Source of the DNA: Bacteroidota bacterium
GTDB taxonomy: Bacteria > Bacteroidota > Bacteroidia > Chitinophagales > Chitinophagaceae
Assembly: GCA_023391895.1 (NCBI GenBank)
Contig: JAEWAC010000181.1
Coordinates: forward strand, 1-14,763
DNA: 14,763 nucleotides
Reading direction: 5' to 3'
Under the pieces are notes generated by a model that was not told the origin of the DNA, did no database searches, and was given only the letters and a program-made list of their open reading frames with translations. A program made the position numbers and the translations under genes. Shown in pieces: positions 8,020 to 14,457 of this stretch. Numbering within the stretch: position 1 is the first letter of the stretch; the number at the start of each line of letters is the position of its first letter.

Positions 8020-8490
8020 CTAATGATAAAACAAACCCAGGATGCCACCATAAACTAAATGACCGAGCAGAGTTACCATAGGCGTTCCCCTGCCATAGTT
8101 AAGGGCAAAAAAACCGGGCGGTTCCAATTGCCGGGTGGGCGTGGGGCCTTGCGTAGGGCTCGCCATCCTGGGATGAAAAGCATTGAGGATTTGTAAGCCT
8201 ACCGATAAAACAAAGGCACCATGCACGAAACCCACACCAGCCCCAAACCACCAGGTAGCTAAACCTGAACTTTCGAATGCCGCACCATAAATAAAGGCAA
8301 AGATCCACCCCATCATCAAATGAAATATAAAGCCCAGCCAGGGCGCTTTATTGCGGTTGGCCGTAAGCATGGTACCCAGCATAAAAGGGAGATCCATTCG
8401 CGAAAGACCAAGACGTTTGGAAGCCGCCATCAAAGTGGTCAGCACTACCGTAGCTCCAAATCCCCATAATATCAGATTATCAGTATTCAT
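8020..8490 (-). CDS. Uncharacterised four-helix membrane protein coupled to GH15
   Basis: I do not recognise a characterised family. The 156-aa protein has hydrophobic segments at about 6-22, 51-70, 76-100 and 138-154, joined by a Pro-rich loop (about 106-125, SPTQGPTPTRQLEPPG) and a conserved-looking NYGRGTP stretch. It is probably an inner-membrane protein. The frame is open upstream to 8589, but the added residues would lie inside the GH15 gene and look unlike coding sequence. ATG at 8490 gives an 11-bp overlap with the end of the GH15 gene, so the two are probably translationally coupled. It is the last gene of the sigma-DoxX-GH15 cluster. Downstream there is only a weak AT-rich hairpin (8005-8024), not a clear terminator. 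Confidence 0.8.
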   Translation of the reverse strand: MNTDNLILWGFGATVVLTTLMAASKRLGLSRMDLPFMLGTMLTANRNKAPWLGFIFHLMMGWIFAFIYGAAFESSGLATWWFGAGVGFVHGAFVLSVGLQILNAFHPRMASPTQGPTPTRQLEPPGFFALNYGRGTPMVTLLGHLVYGGILGLFYH

Positions 8491-10336
8491 GGTTGATACC
8501 TTTTTTGTCGTAAGCTTCACCAATTGAACGGGCTGCATTGATGAGGCCGATATGTGTAAACCCTTGTGGGTAATTGCCGAGCAGTTCACCCGATTCGGGG
8601 TCTATTTCTTCCGACAACAGGCCTGCAGGGCTGGCATGTTTTAAAACGGCTTCATAAACCTGGACCGCTTGCTTCTCGTTGCCTGATCGGGCCAGGTTTT
8701 CAGCCAGCCAGAAATTGCAGATGCCAAACGAACCCTCACTGCCTGCAAGACCATCATCCGTATTCCGGTAACGATAAATAAGATTGTTTTGGGACAAACG
8801 TTCATGGATCAACCGGGTGGTATTCCTCATTCTGGGAGCCGTAGGATCGCAATAACCAACAAGCGGTAAGGTCAGCAGGCTGGCGTCTAAAGTGTTTCCT
8901 TTTAACTCACGCGTGTAAGAGCCCAGATCAGGGTTGTAACCCCATGCTTCTACCTGGTTGCGAATGGTGGAGGCTACCTGTTTGTACTTTTCCAGCGGTA
9001 CGTTTTTCCAGTGGAATTTTTCAGCAAGCCTGATCAGCCGGTCCAGGCCTGCCCATGCCAACACTTTGGAATGCGTATGATGCACAAGGGCGGAGCGGAC
9101 TTCCCAAATGCCGTTGTCGGGCTGATCCCACAGCTTACAAATCACCTCACCCAAACCTAACAGGAACTTCCGGGTACTACGGTCAAAATCGTTTACCAGT
9201 GGCGCATAGGTGTAAACGGCATCCAGCACTTCGCCATAAACATCCAACTGCAATTGCTGGTCTGCTCCATTCCCAATACGAACCGGTTGGGAGTTTCTGT
9301 AGCCCTGGAGCCAATCCAGTGTTTTTTCTTCCAGCGATGCATGGCCATAAACCGAATACACCACCTGCAGTTTGGGCCGTGTGAGCTGGGTGGCGTGAAG
9401 TATCCAGTTCAGGTAGGCGTGGGCTTCGGCTTCAAAGCCTATGCTCACCAGTGCCCGGATGGTAAAGGACGCATCTCTTAACCAGCAGTACCGGTAGTCC
9501 CAGTTTCTTTCGCCGCCCGGTTTTTCGGGCAGTGAGGTGGTAGGGGCGGCAACAATGGCTCCCGAAGGGGCATGGGCCAGTAGTTTAAGCGCCAGTGCAC
9601 TCCGTTTTACCTGTTCTATGTACGGGCCTTTATACCGGCACTGGCCAATCCAGGCCTTCCAATAATGTATCGTAAGCTGCAGGCGTTCCCAGCCAGTTTC
9701 CGCCAGTTCGGGAATCACCGCCGGACTTTGGCTGGAGTAGCTCAAAGAAAAAAGGACCCGCTGCCCGGCCTGAATCTGGAACTCCGAGATGGCTTTTCCT
9801 TTTTCATTACTTGAAACTGTTATCACGCCAGGGTCAAGGGTGCTGTGTAGTAGGTAAATGTGCTCCTTCCAGGTGCAGTAAATGCCGAGTTTTTTGCGGT
9901 CTTCCAGGTCGGGGATGTTTTTGCCGTAAAAAGTTCTGGGCGCATATTCCAGCTGAACCGGCACGCTGCCAGAAATGCCTTCTACTACCCGTAAAATTTC
10001 ATGCTCGGGGAAAAGAGCATGGGTTTTTTCTTCTTCGCTCATGGCGGTAAAAGCATCCACCAGCCGCAGCGCACCCGACGCTGTTTGAAAGTGGGTTTCT
10101 ACAACATTGGTATCCGGCAAATAGCTTTGATGGGACTGGTACCGTTCCCTGGGTGCAATAGAAAAAAAGCCGCCCTTTTCCGGATCCAAAAGCGCGGCAA
10201 ACATGCTGGGAGAATGAAACTCCGGAAGACAGCACCAGTCAATGGAGCCATTCTTACCAATAAGAGCCGCCGAGCGGCAATTACCGATGATGGCATAGTC
10301 TGACAGCTTGAGTGCCGACATGATTTTATGGGGCAT
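8480..10336 (-). CDS. Glycoside hydrolase family 15 protein (glucoamylase/trehalase type)
   Basis: Cytoplasmic GH15 hydrolase of 618 aa; no signal peptide is present. The N-terminal block IGNCRSAALIGKNGSIDWCCLPEF (17-40) is the hallmark of bacterial and archaeal GH15 proteins. A beta-sandwich domain extends to about 230 and the (alpha/alpha)6 barrel follows, beginning with RNWDYRYCWLRDAS (277-290). The likely general acid is Glu412 in DNGIWEVRS, and the likely base is Glu534 in GLAGSEGSFGICNFWL. The IWEVR block resembles actinobacterial and archaeal GH15 trehalases as well as glucoamylases, so the substrate may be trehalose or alpha-glucans. The start at 10336 overlaps the DoxX stop as TAATG, which supports it over the internal ATG at 10321. 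The overlaps on both sides put it in the middle of a translationally coupled set. Confidence 0.93.
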   Translation of the reverse strand: MPHKIMSALKLSDYAIIGNCRSAALIGKNGSIDWCCLPEFHSPSMFAALLDPEKGGFFSIAPRERYQSHQSYLPDTNVVETHFQTASGALRLVDAFTAMSEEEKTHALFPEHEILRVVEGISGSVPVQLEYAPRTFYGKNIPDLEDRKKLGIYCTWKEHIYLLHSTLDPGVITVSSNEKGKAISEFQIQAGQRVLFSLSYSSQSPAVIPELAETGWERLQLTIHYWKAWIGQCRYKGPYIEQVKRSALALKLLAHAPSGAIVAAPTTSLPEKPGGERNWDYRYCWLRDASFTIRALVSIGFEAEAHAYLNWILHATQLTRPKLQVVYSVYGHASLEEKTLDWLQGYRNSQPVRIGNGADQQLQLDVYGEVLDAVYTYAPLVNDFDRSTRKFLLGLGEVICKLWDQPDNGIWEVRSALVHHTHSKVLAWAGLDRLIRLAEKFHWKNVPLEKYKQVASTIRNQVEAWGYNPDLGSYTRELKGNTLDASLLTLPLVGYCDPTAPRMRNTTRLIHERLSQNNLIYRYRNTDDGLAGSEGSFGICNFWLAENLARSGNEKQAVQVYEAVLKHASPAGLLSEEIDPESGELLGNYPQGFTHIGLINAARSIGEAYDKKGINHEY

Positions 10337-10755
10337 TACTCATGTTGCCTGTGATGTAACAACAGGTAGAGGCAAAAAGCGCCGATGGACATGACCACAT
10401 CTCTTACTGCTACATCAAAATACTGCCCGGTCAGAAGCAGGTTGATGGCAATCGCCAATAGCCAAACGGATACGATCAGGCTGCCAATCCTGGGCCTGGC
10501 CAGCACAATAATGCCTGCCGCTATCTCTATGATCCCTACAATGCTCATAAAGGTTTGAGGCGCCAGCGGAAGAACATCGGTAACAACCCGGGCCAAATAT
10601 TTATTCCAATCAGTCAGGGCGTGTACAAACTTATCGGCACCGGCTACGATGGGTACCAATCCATAGGTCCATTTTAAAATGGTGGTAACCCGGTCTACCT
10701 GGTTGATGGCCACCGGGGCGTGGCTTACATAGTTGGTTGTTGTTGCTGCATCCAT
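10336..10755 (-). CDS. DoxX-like four-helix inner-membrane protein
   Basis: A 139-aa membrane protein with four predicted helices at about 27-44, 66-86, 90-109 and 116-134. It has the layout of the DoxX/DUF-type family, in which the second helix begins with GIIEIAAGIIVL and is followed by a short polar loop (ARPRIG). The molecular role of this family is poorly known; some members are linked to redox or stress responses. The gene starts 43 bp after the ECF sigma stop and its stop overlaps the GH15 start (TAATG). The word ATATGGGGTTTTAAAC (10757-10772, plus strand) lies one base before its ATG, so on the mRNA AAAACCCCAUAU directly precedes the start codon where a ribosome-binding site would normally be. 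Confidence 0.78.
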   Translation of the reverse strand: MDAATTTNYVSHAPVAINQVDRVTTILKWTYGLVPIVAGADKFVHALTDWNKYLARVVTDVLPLAPQTFMSIVGIIEIAAGIIVLARPRIGSLIVSVWLLAIAINLLLTGQYFDVAVRDVVMSIGAFCLYLLLHHRQHE

Positions 10756-10798
10756 AATATGGGGTTTTAAACAATTAGATGCAGTAAGGCCGAAAACG

Positions 10799-11434
10799 TT
10801 ACAACTGCCGTAAATAAATTTGTTGCATCACTTTAGCAGTAAAGGGGTTGCAATGCTTTTTGTCGTAACTAAAGATGTCGGATTCGCCCATATAATCAAT
10901 AACCAGGCGCTGCAGTTTTTTTTTGGCCCGCATCAACCGTGTTCTTACACTTTCTTCGGTGATGCCCACGATTTCAGCCACTTCTTTGGAAGAGAATTTC
11001 TGCACCTCCCGCAGGATAAAAATAATCCGGTACTCTTCCGGTAGCTGAAAGAGCATTCTCTCTGTTACTTCTTTCAATTGTTTATAGTTTATGGTAGCTT
11101 CCAGTGAAGATTGGTCGGGAATGTCTGCCAGCGCGGTGGTATCCTGCTCGGCTGACGTAAGCTGAAAACCATGCTTTTTTTTGCGCAGAAACATCAGGCA
11201 TTCATTGATCATGATGCGGGTGATCCAGGTGCTGAAAGAAGACTGGTGATTGAACTGGGCGAGGTGTTCATATGCTTTTAAATAGGTCACCTGCATCAGG
11301 TCTTCTACTTCGGTGTGGTTGTTCAGGTACGACATGCCAATGCGGTAAAGCAGGTCGTTATGCGCCTGTACCAGTAATGCAAACTGGTGGGTGTGCCCGG
11401 TGAGAATTTCGTCAATGACATCATTTTCCTGCAT
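10799..11434 (-). CDS. ECF-type RNA polymerase sigma factor (sigma-70 family)
   Basis: A 211-aa extracytoplasmic-function sigma factor. Region 2 spans about 14-82, with the helix YLNNHTEVEDLMQVTYLKAYEHL and the FSTWITRIMINECLMFLRK segment for promoter melting. Region 4 spans about 125-178, with LPEEYRIIFILREVQKFSSKEVAEIVGITEESVRTRLMRAKKKL as its helix-turn-helix. The C-terminal tail IFSYDKKHCNPFTAKVM carries a Cys in a context seen in other ECF tails of the FxxxxCDRxVxxV kind. The frame is open back to 11596, but those 54 residues do not look like protein, so ATG at 11434 is used. No anti-sigma gene lies next to it; its downstream neighbours are DoxX, GH15 and a membrane protein, which may be its targets or, for the membrane proteins, its regulators. 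Confidence 0.92.
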   Translation of the reverse strand: MQENDVIDEILTGHTHQFALLVQAHNDLLYRIGMSYLNNHTEVEDLMQVTYLKAYEHLAQFNHQSSFSTWITRIMINECLMFLRKKKHGFQLTSAEQDTTALADIPDQSSLEATINYKQLKEVTERMLFQLPEEYRIIFILREVQKFSSKEVAEIVGITEESVRTRLMRAKKKLQRLVIDYMGESDIFSYDKKHCNPFTAKVMQQIYLRQL

Positions 11435-11476
11435 ACCGGCTTTACTTTTTAGGCTTCGTTTTCCGGGCCATACTTG

Positions 11477-11521
11477 CCGGTTGCCAATACAGGGCGCCCA
11501 ATAATGGAGTGCTGCAACCGG
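11477..11521. repeat. Inverted repeat in the leader of the sigma factor gene
   Basis: CCGGTTGC (11477-11484) and GCAACCGG (11514-11521) are perfect inverted copies, 29 bases apart, with a GGCGCC palindrome in the spacer. They lie about 45-90 bases before the sigma factor ATG. They could form a leader hairpin or be an operator for a dimeric protein; neither is shown. Confidence 0.45.
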
Positions 11522-11702
11522 TAAGTTACGGCAGGTGTACAATTGCTTCGGGATACGCAGGCAAAAGAACTTATACAACGTGTTTGTGTTGATCAAAGTT
11601 CTGAATATTTACCGGTATGGGCTACCACTCTTTAAAATTCCCATATGCCTTTCTCCACCCTAAAACACCACCGCCTGCCGTAAAATGTCTGCGGCCTGCA
11701 GG

Positions 11703-13160
11703 TTACGACCCAATGATCTTGATCATCGTGCCTTGTGCCACCCGGTCGCTTAATTTCATGCCGTTTAAAACGGCATGTTCTTCCAGCCGGTTGCTGTTTA
11801 CATTGTAGTTGCGCAGGGCCTGCTCCAGCGTGGTGTTCTGGCTAACGGTTTTGATGCGTACCCGCTCCGGCTGCTTGTTTAGTTTGGCAGCTTCCGTCAG
11901 TTGCCGGAAGTTTTGCATGGTGCTGGTAAAATAAGGGGAATAGGTGTTAAAGTCGTTCACCGCCGATACGCCTATTATATGATAAATGTTGCCGCCATAT
12001 TGAATAAAATAAGACAGCGTACGGACAGCGGCGGCCTGCTGTTGCTGTTGTTGCTGTGATTTTTGATCGGCCACTACAGCGATCGCTGGCAGGCCGTTTA
12101 CCGTTACCTGGCGCGACTCCAGCGGCTGCAGGCTGTATTGCTGCAGGGCTGCATTGGCGGCTTCCTGCAGAGAGTTGCCTTGTGCCAGAGTTAAAAACAT
12201 CAGGGCCTTGCCATCTTTAGGTGCCAGCTGTACCCGTTGCGGCGAATTCTGGTACGACCAGTTGGCCGGTACCGGAAACTGGAACTTGAGCTCAGGATGG
12301 TAAAACACATTGTTCTCCAGGTAACCACCACGAGGGTCTTCGCCATACACCAGGCCTTCAATTCTTTTCAAATACTCATTGCGGTTTACCTGGGGGTTGG
12401 TTAGTTTCAGTTGCTGCTGCCATTCGGTGGCCAGCTTGTCACCCGTGACATGTCTTTCGCCGGGGTTGGGGTGGGTAGATAAAAAGTTGGGCAGTTCGGC
12501 GGCGCCGCTTTCGGCTCCTTTTCTTTCCACGGTGTTGAAAAAGCCGGCCATTTCATGGGCGTTGTATCCAATTTTAGAAGAGTATTCCACCCCCAGCTTG
12601 TCCGATTCGCGTTCGGCGTCGCGGCCAAACTTTAAAAACAGGAGGCCCAGGCCTTGGGAAGCGGCTTCTGCAAACTGCGCCAGTTCCGGTGCTATGACAA
12701 TACCGGCAATGAGGCCCAACTGCCCCAGGATGGCGTTTCTTTGTTGCTCCACTGAGTGGCGGGCTGCAATATGACCTATTTCGTGCCCCAGTACGCCGGC
12801 AAATTCGGCTTCGTTATTAAAATGCGCCATAATGCCCCGCGTAAAGTACACGTAACCACCGGGTACCGCAAAGGCATTGATCACATCCGAATCCACTATT
12901 TTAAATTCATAGTCCAGGTTGGGGCGGTGCGAAATGGCCGCCATTTGTTTTCCTTTCTGGGTAATAAAATCCTGCAGGGCCTTGTCCTCGTACAGGCCGT
13001 ATTGGGCCACAATTTGAGGGTCGGCCTCTTTGCCCATGGCTATCTCCTGGGCTTCCGACATCAACACCACCTGCCGCTTGCCGGTGACCGGGTTGGTGGC
13101 ACAGGAATTAAAAAGAAAAAATGTTGCAGATAGTCCGCAAATGATCCAATATTTTTTCAT
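11703..13160 (-). CDS. M48-family metalloprotease lipoprotein with LysM-like C-terminus
   Basis: Zinc metalloprotease of 485 aa resembling BepA/YfgC and related periplasmic quality-control proteases. A lipoprotein leader ends LFNSC, so Cys20 is the likely anchor, followed by the family start ATNPVTGKRQVVLMS. The zinc motif is HEIGH (126-130) and the third ligand is Glu183 in DAERESDKLG. The ISTHP-like loop (LSTHPNPGERH, about 227-237) is also conserved. Beyond the protease domain, a region from about 275 to 425 resembles the beta-rich tail of such lipoproteins and contains a Gln-rich stretch (seven Gln) encoded by a CAG/CAA run near 12039-12058. The last 45 residues (TVSQNTTLEQALRNYNV...QGTMIKII) look like a LysM-type module. 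It probably degrades or assists assembly of outer-membrane proteins. It is monocistronic, with no clear terminator before the sigma factor gene. Confidence 0.92.
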   Translation of the reverse strand: MKKYWIICGLSATFFLFNSCATNPVTGKRQVVLMSEAQEIAMGKEADPQIVAQYGLYEDKALQDFITQKGKQMAAISHRPNLDYEFKIVDSDVINAFAVPGGYVYFTRGIMAHFNNEAEFAGVLGHEIGHIAARHSVEQQRNAILGQLGLIAGIVIAPELAQFAEAASQGLGLLFLKFGRDAERESDKLGVEYSSKIGYNAHEMAGFFNTVERKGAESGAAELPNFLSTHPNPGERHVTGDKLATEWQQQLKLTNPQVNRNEYLKRIEGLVYGEDPRGGYLENNVFYHPELKFQFPVPANWSYQNSPQRVQLAPKDGKALMFLTLAQGNSLQEAANAALQQYSLQPLESRQVTVNGLPAIAVVADQKSQQQQQQQAAAVRTLSYFIQYGGNIYHIIGVSAVNDFNTYSPYFTSTMQNFRQLTEAAKLNKQPERVRIKTVSQNTTLEQALRNYNVNSNRLEEHAVLNGMKLSDRVAQGTMIKIIGS

Positions 13161-13713
13161 GTTCGTGAAGAGTTTACATGATACAAGATAAAACTGCTAA
13201 TGTACGTATATATGCAACGGAAGTGCCAGCATCGGGTAGGGTAAGGGCAGGAGAAATTCTGATGATGCAGCAAACCGGAAGCTTGAATCGTAAAACGTTT
13301 TTCCATAACAAGGAACACTACTGTAGTTCCTGTATTCCCATTGAATAAGAAAGGTTTGAAAGTAAAGTCAATGCTTGCAATAAAAAGCACAGAAGTATGG
13401 GTGCAGTGTTGATTGCAACCGTAACGCTATGGCGTTTTAAAGATCCGGGTATGCCCGGCGGGATATGGGCTTTTGAAGAAAGAGAAAAAGGAGAAGGTGA
13501 TTGGAAAATTGTTTTGGCTTTCTTTTTTTAAAAGCCGGTAGCCTTTTATCACTGGGTTGTAAAAACCGGGGTGCCGGTATATGAGACAATTGAAGGCAAT
13601 TGCAGAAACCGGTCTGGTGTAAAAAAGGAAAACAGCATTGGACTAAAGCCGCCAATGCTGTTTTCCTGTCAGGACAAATCAATCAAATTATTACTGTCGT
13701 GTTACAGCCGGTT
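13161..13713. other. 553-bp intergenic region between the M48 gene and the outer-membrane protein gene
   Basis: Open frames here (for example 13157-13390 and 13437-13682, minus) have low-complexity or Cys/Phe-rich translations with no family character, and I regard the region as non-coding. It holds the leader of the M48 gene, a TATCTTG element at about 13184-13190 (minus) resembling a Bacteroidota -7 box without a well-placed TTG, a near-copy of the polar word (ATATGGGCTTTTGAAG, 13463-13478), a bulged palindrome at 13311-13330, a small hairpin CCGGG-TATG-CCCGG (13445-13458), and the terminator of the downstream-reading membrane protein gene. Confidence 0.6.
13627..13666 (-). terminator. Rho-independent terminator after the outer-membrane protein gene
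   Basis: Arms GGAAAACAGCATTGG (13627-13641) and CCAATGCTGTTTTCC (13652-13666) pair perfectly over 15 bp with a 10-base loop. On the minus strand the stem is followed by a run of six T, so it is a canonical intrinsic terminator for the gene ending at 13714. Confidence 0.88.
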
Positions 13714-14247
13714 TTAAAACTTAAAGCTTACGCCCAGCTGCAGGGGAGAGATACCATAACCCAGTTCTGCATAACCCCCAACATTGGGCGAGAACATGTA
13801 GCGGGCCGCTGCATGCAGGGCCAGGCCTACTGTACCGCCGCTGGCTTTGTAAAGCTCATTGTACTCATCGTCATCATACTTTAGTTTGTAACCCCTGTAG
13901 TACAAAGAGGCACCGCCATACACATCCAGTTTTTCGTTCTCAATGTTCAGCAGTTCATTAAAGTGATAAGAACCGCGGGCACCAATCACATAATAGCTGT
14001 ACTTGTAGTTGGTGAGAAACTTTCTTTGCACAAGGCCTACATAGCCGCCGGCGCTGATTTTGTCGGAAAATCCATGCTCAAAAGAAGCGGTAATGGGCAA
14101 GCCGCCGGTGCCGCTAAAGCCAAAGGTGCCAATGCCAATACCGGCATTCAAAAAGTTTTTTCCTTTTACATCCTGCGCTTGAACGGACGCTGCAAACATC
14201 ATGGCCACTGAGAACAGTGCTGCCGTAAATAGGTGAAGTTTTTTCAT
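13714..14247 (-). CDS. Small outer-membrane beta-barrel protein (OmpA/OmpW-like barrel)
   Basis: A 177-aa secreted protein. The signal peptide MKKLHLFTAALFSVAMMFAASVQA is followed by QDVKGKNFLNAGIGIG. The mature part alternates polar and aromatic residues, with short beta strands such as SYYVIGARGSYHF, DVYGGASLYYRGYKL, VGLALHAAARYMF and GGYAELGYGISPLQLGVSFKF, and ends in a terminal Phe, which is typical of proteins folded by the Bam machinery. About eight strands fit the length. Bacteroidota genomes carry many such porin-family proteins of unknown role. It is monocistronic, with a strong terminator downstream. A TATCTTG element lies about 30 bases upstream of the ATG (minus), as in the M48 leader, but no TTG is at the right distance. 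Confidence 0.85.
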   Translation of the reverse strand: MKKLHLFTAALFSVAMMFAASVQAQDVKGKNFLNAGIGIGTFGFSGTGGLPITASFEHGFSDKISAGGYVGLVQRKFLTNYKYSYYVIGARGSYHFNELLNIENEKLDVYGGASLYYRGYKLKYDDDEYNELYKASGGTVGLALHAAARYMFSPNVGGYAELGYGISPLQLGVSFKF

Positions 14248-14407
14248 AAACTGTAGTTAGTTTGGTTAAGAAGCTGCAAGATAAAAGCCGCGGCGGCAAC
14301 CTCATGGGTAAGCTGGTTAAAGTGTATTTTCTGCCTGTTGTATTGAGCCAAGCTCTGCATCAATTGTATCCAAAGAGGGTAGGAACCTTAACGCCGGTAC
14401 GTAAAAA

Positions 14408-14427
14408 AGCCTGCCCCGGGGCAGGCT
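14408..14427 (-). terminator. Palindromic terminator after the GerW-family gene
   Basis: AGCCTGCC-CCGG-GGCAGGCT is a perfect 20-base palindrome (14408-14427), giving an 8-bp GC-rich stem with a 4-base loop. On the minus strand it is followed by six T (14408-14403). It begins 30 bases past the stop codon of the GerW-family gene. Confidence 0.85.
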
Positions 14428-14457
14428 GATGCTTCAAAGGTTAGCCATCAAGTGCCG

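Noticed and set aside
8005..8024. AT-rich hairpin ATTAGAA/TTCTAAT at the end of the four-helix membrane protein gene
   Set aside because: Only seven weak pairs, it overlaps the stop codon and has no T tract, so it is not a convincing terminator.
11435..11596. N-terminal extension of the ECF sigma factor to an ATG at 11596
   Set aside because: The 54 added residues are unlike any sigma region and cover an inverted repeat; region 2 begins normally after the ATG at 11434.
13157..13682. Two minus-strand open frames (13157-13390 and 13437-13682) in the gap before the outer-membrane protein gene
   Set aside because: Their translations are Cys/Phe/Leu-rich without domain character, the second covers the terminator hairpin, and neither has a plausible leader.
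14248..14300. Promoter of the outer-membrane protein gene based on a TATCTTG element
   Set aside because: The element lacks one T of TAnnTTTG and the nearest TTG is only 13 bases upstream, too close for the Bacteroidota spacing.
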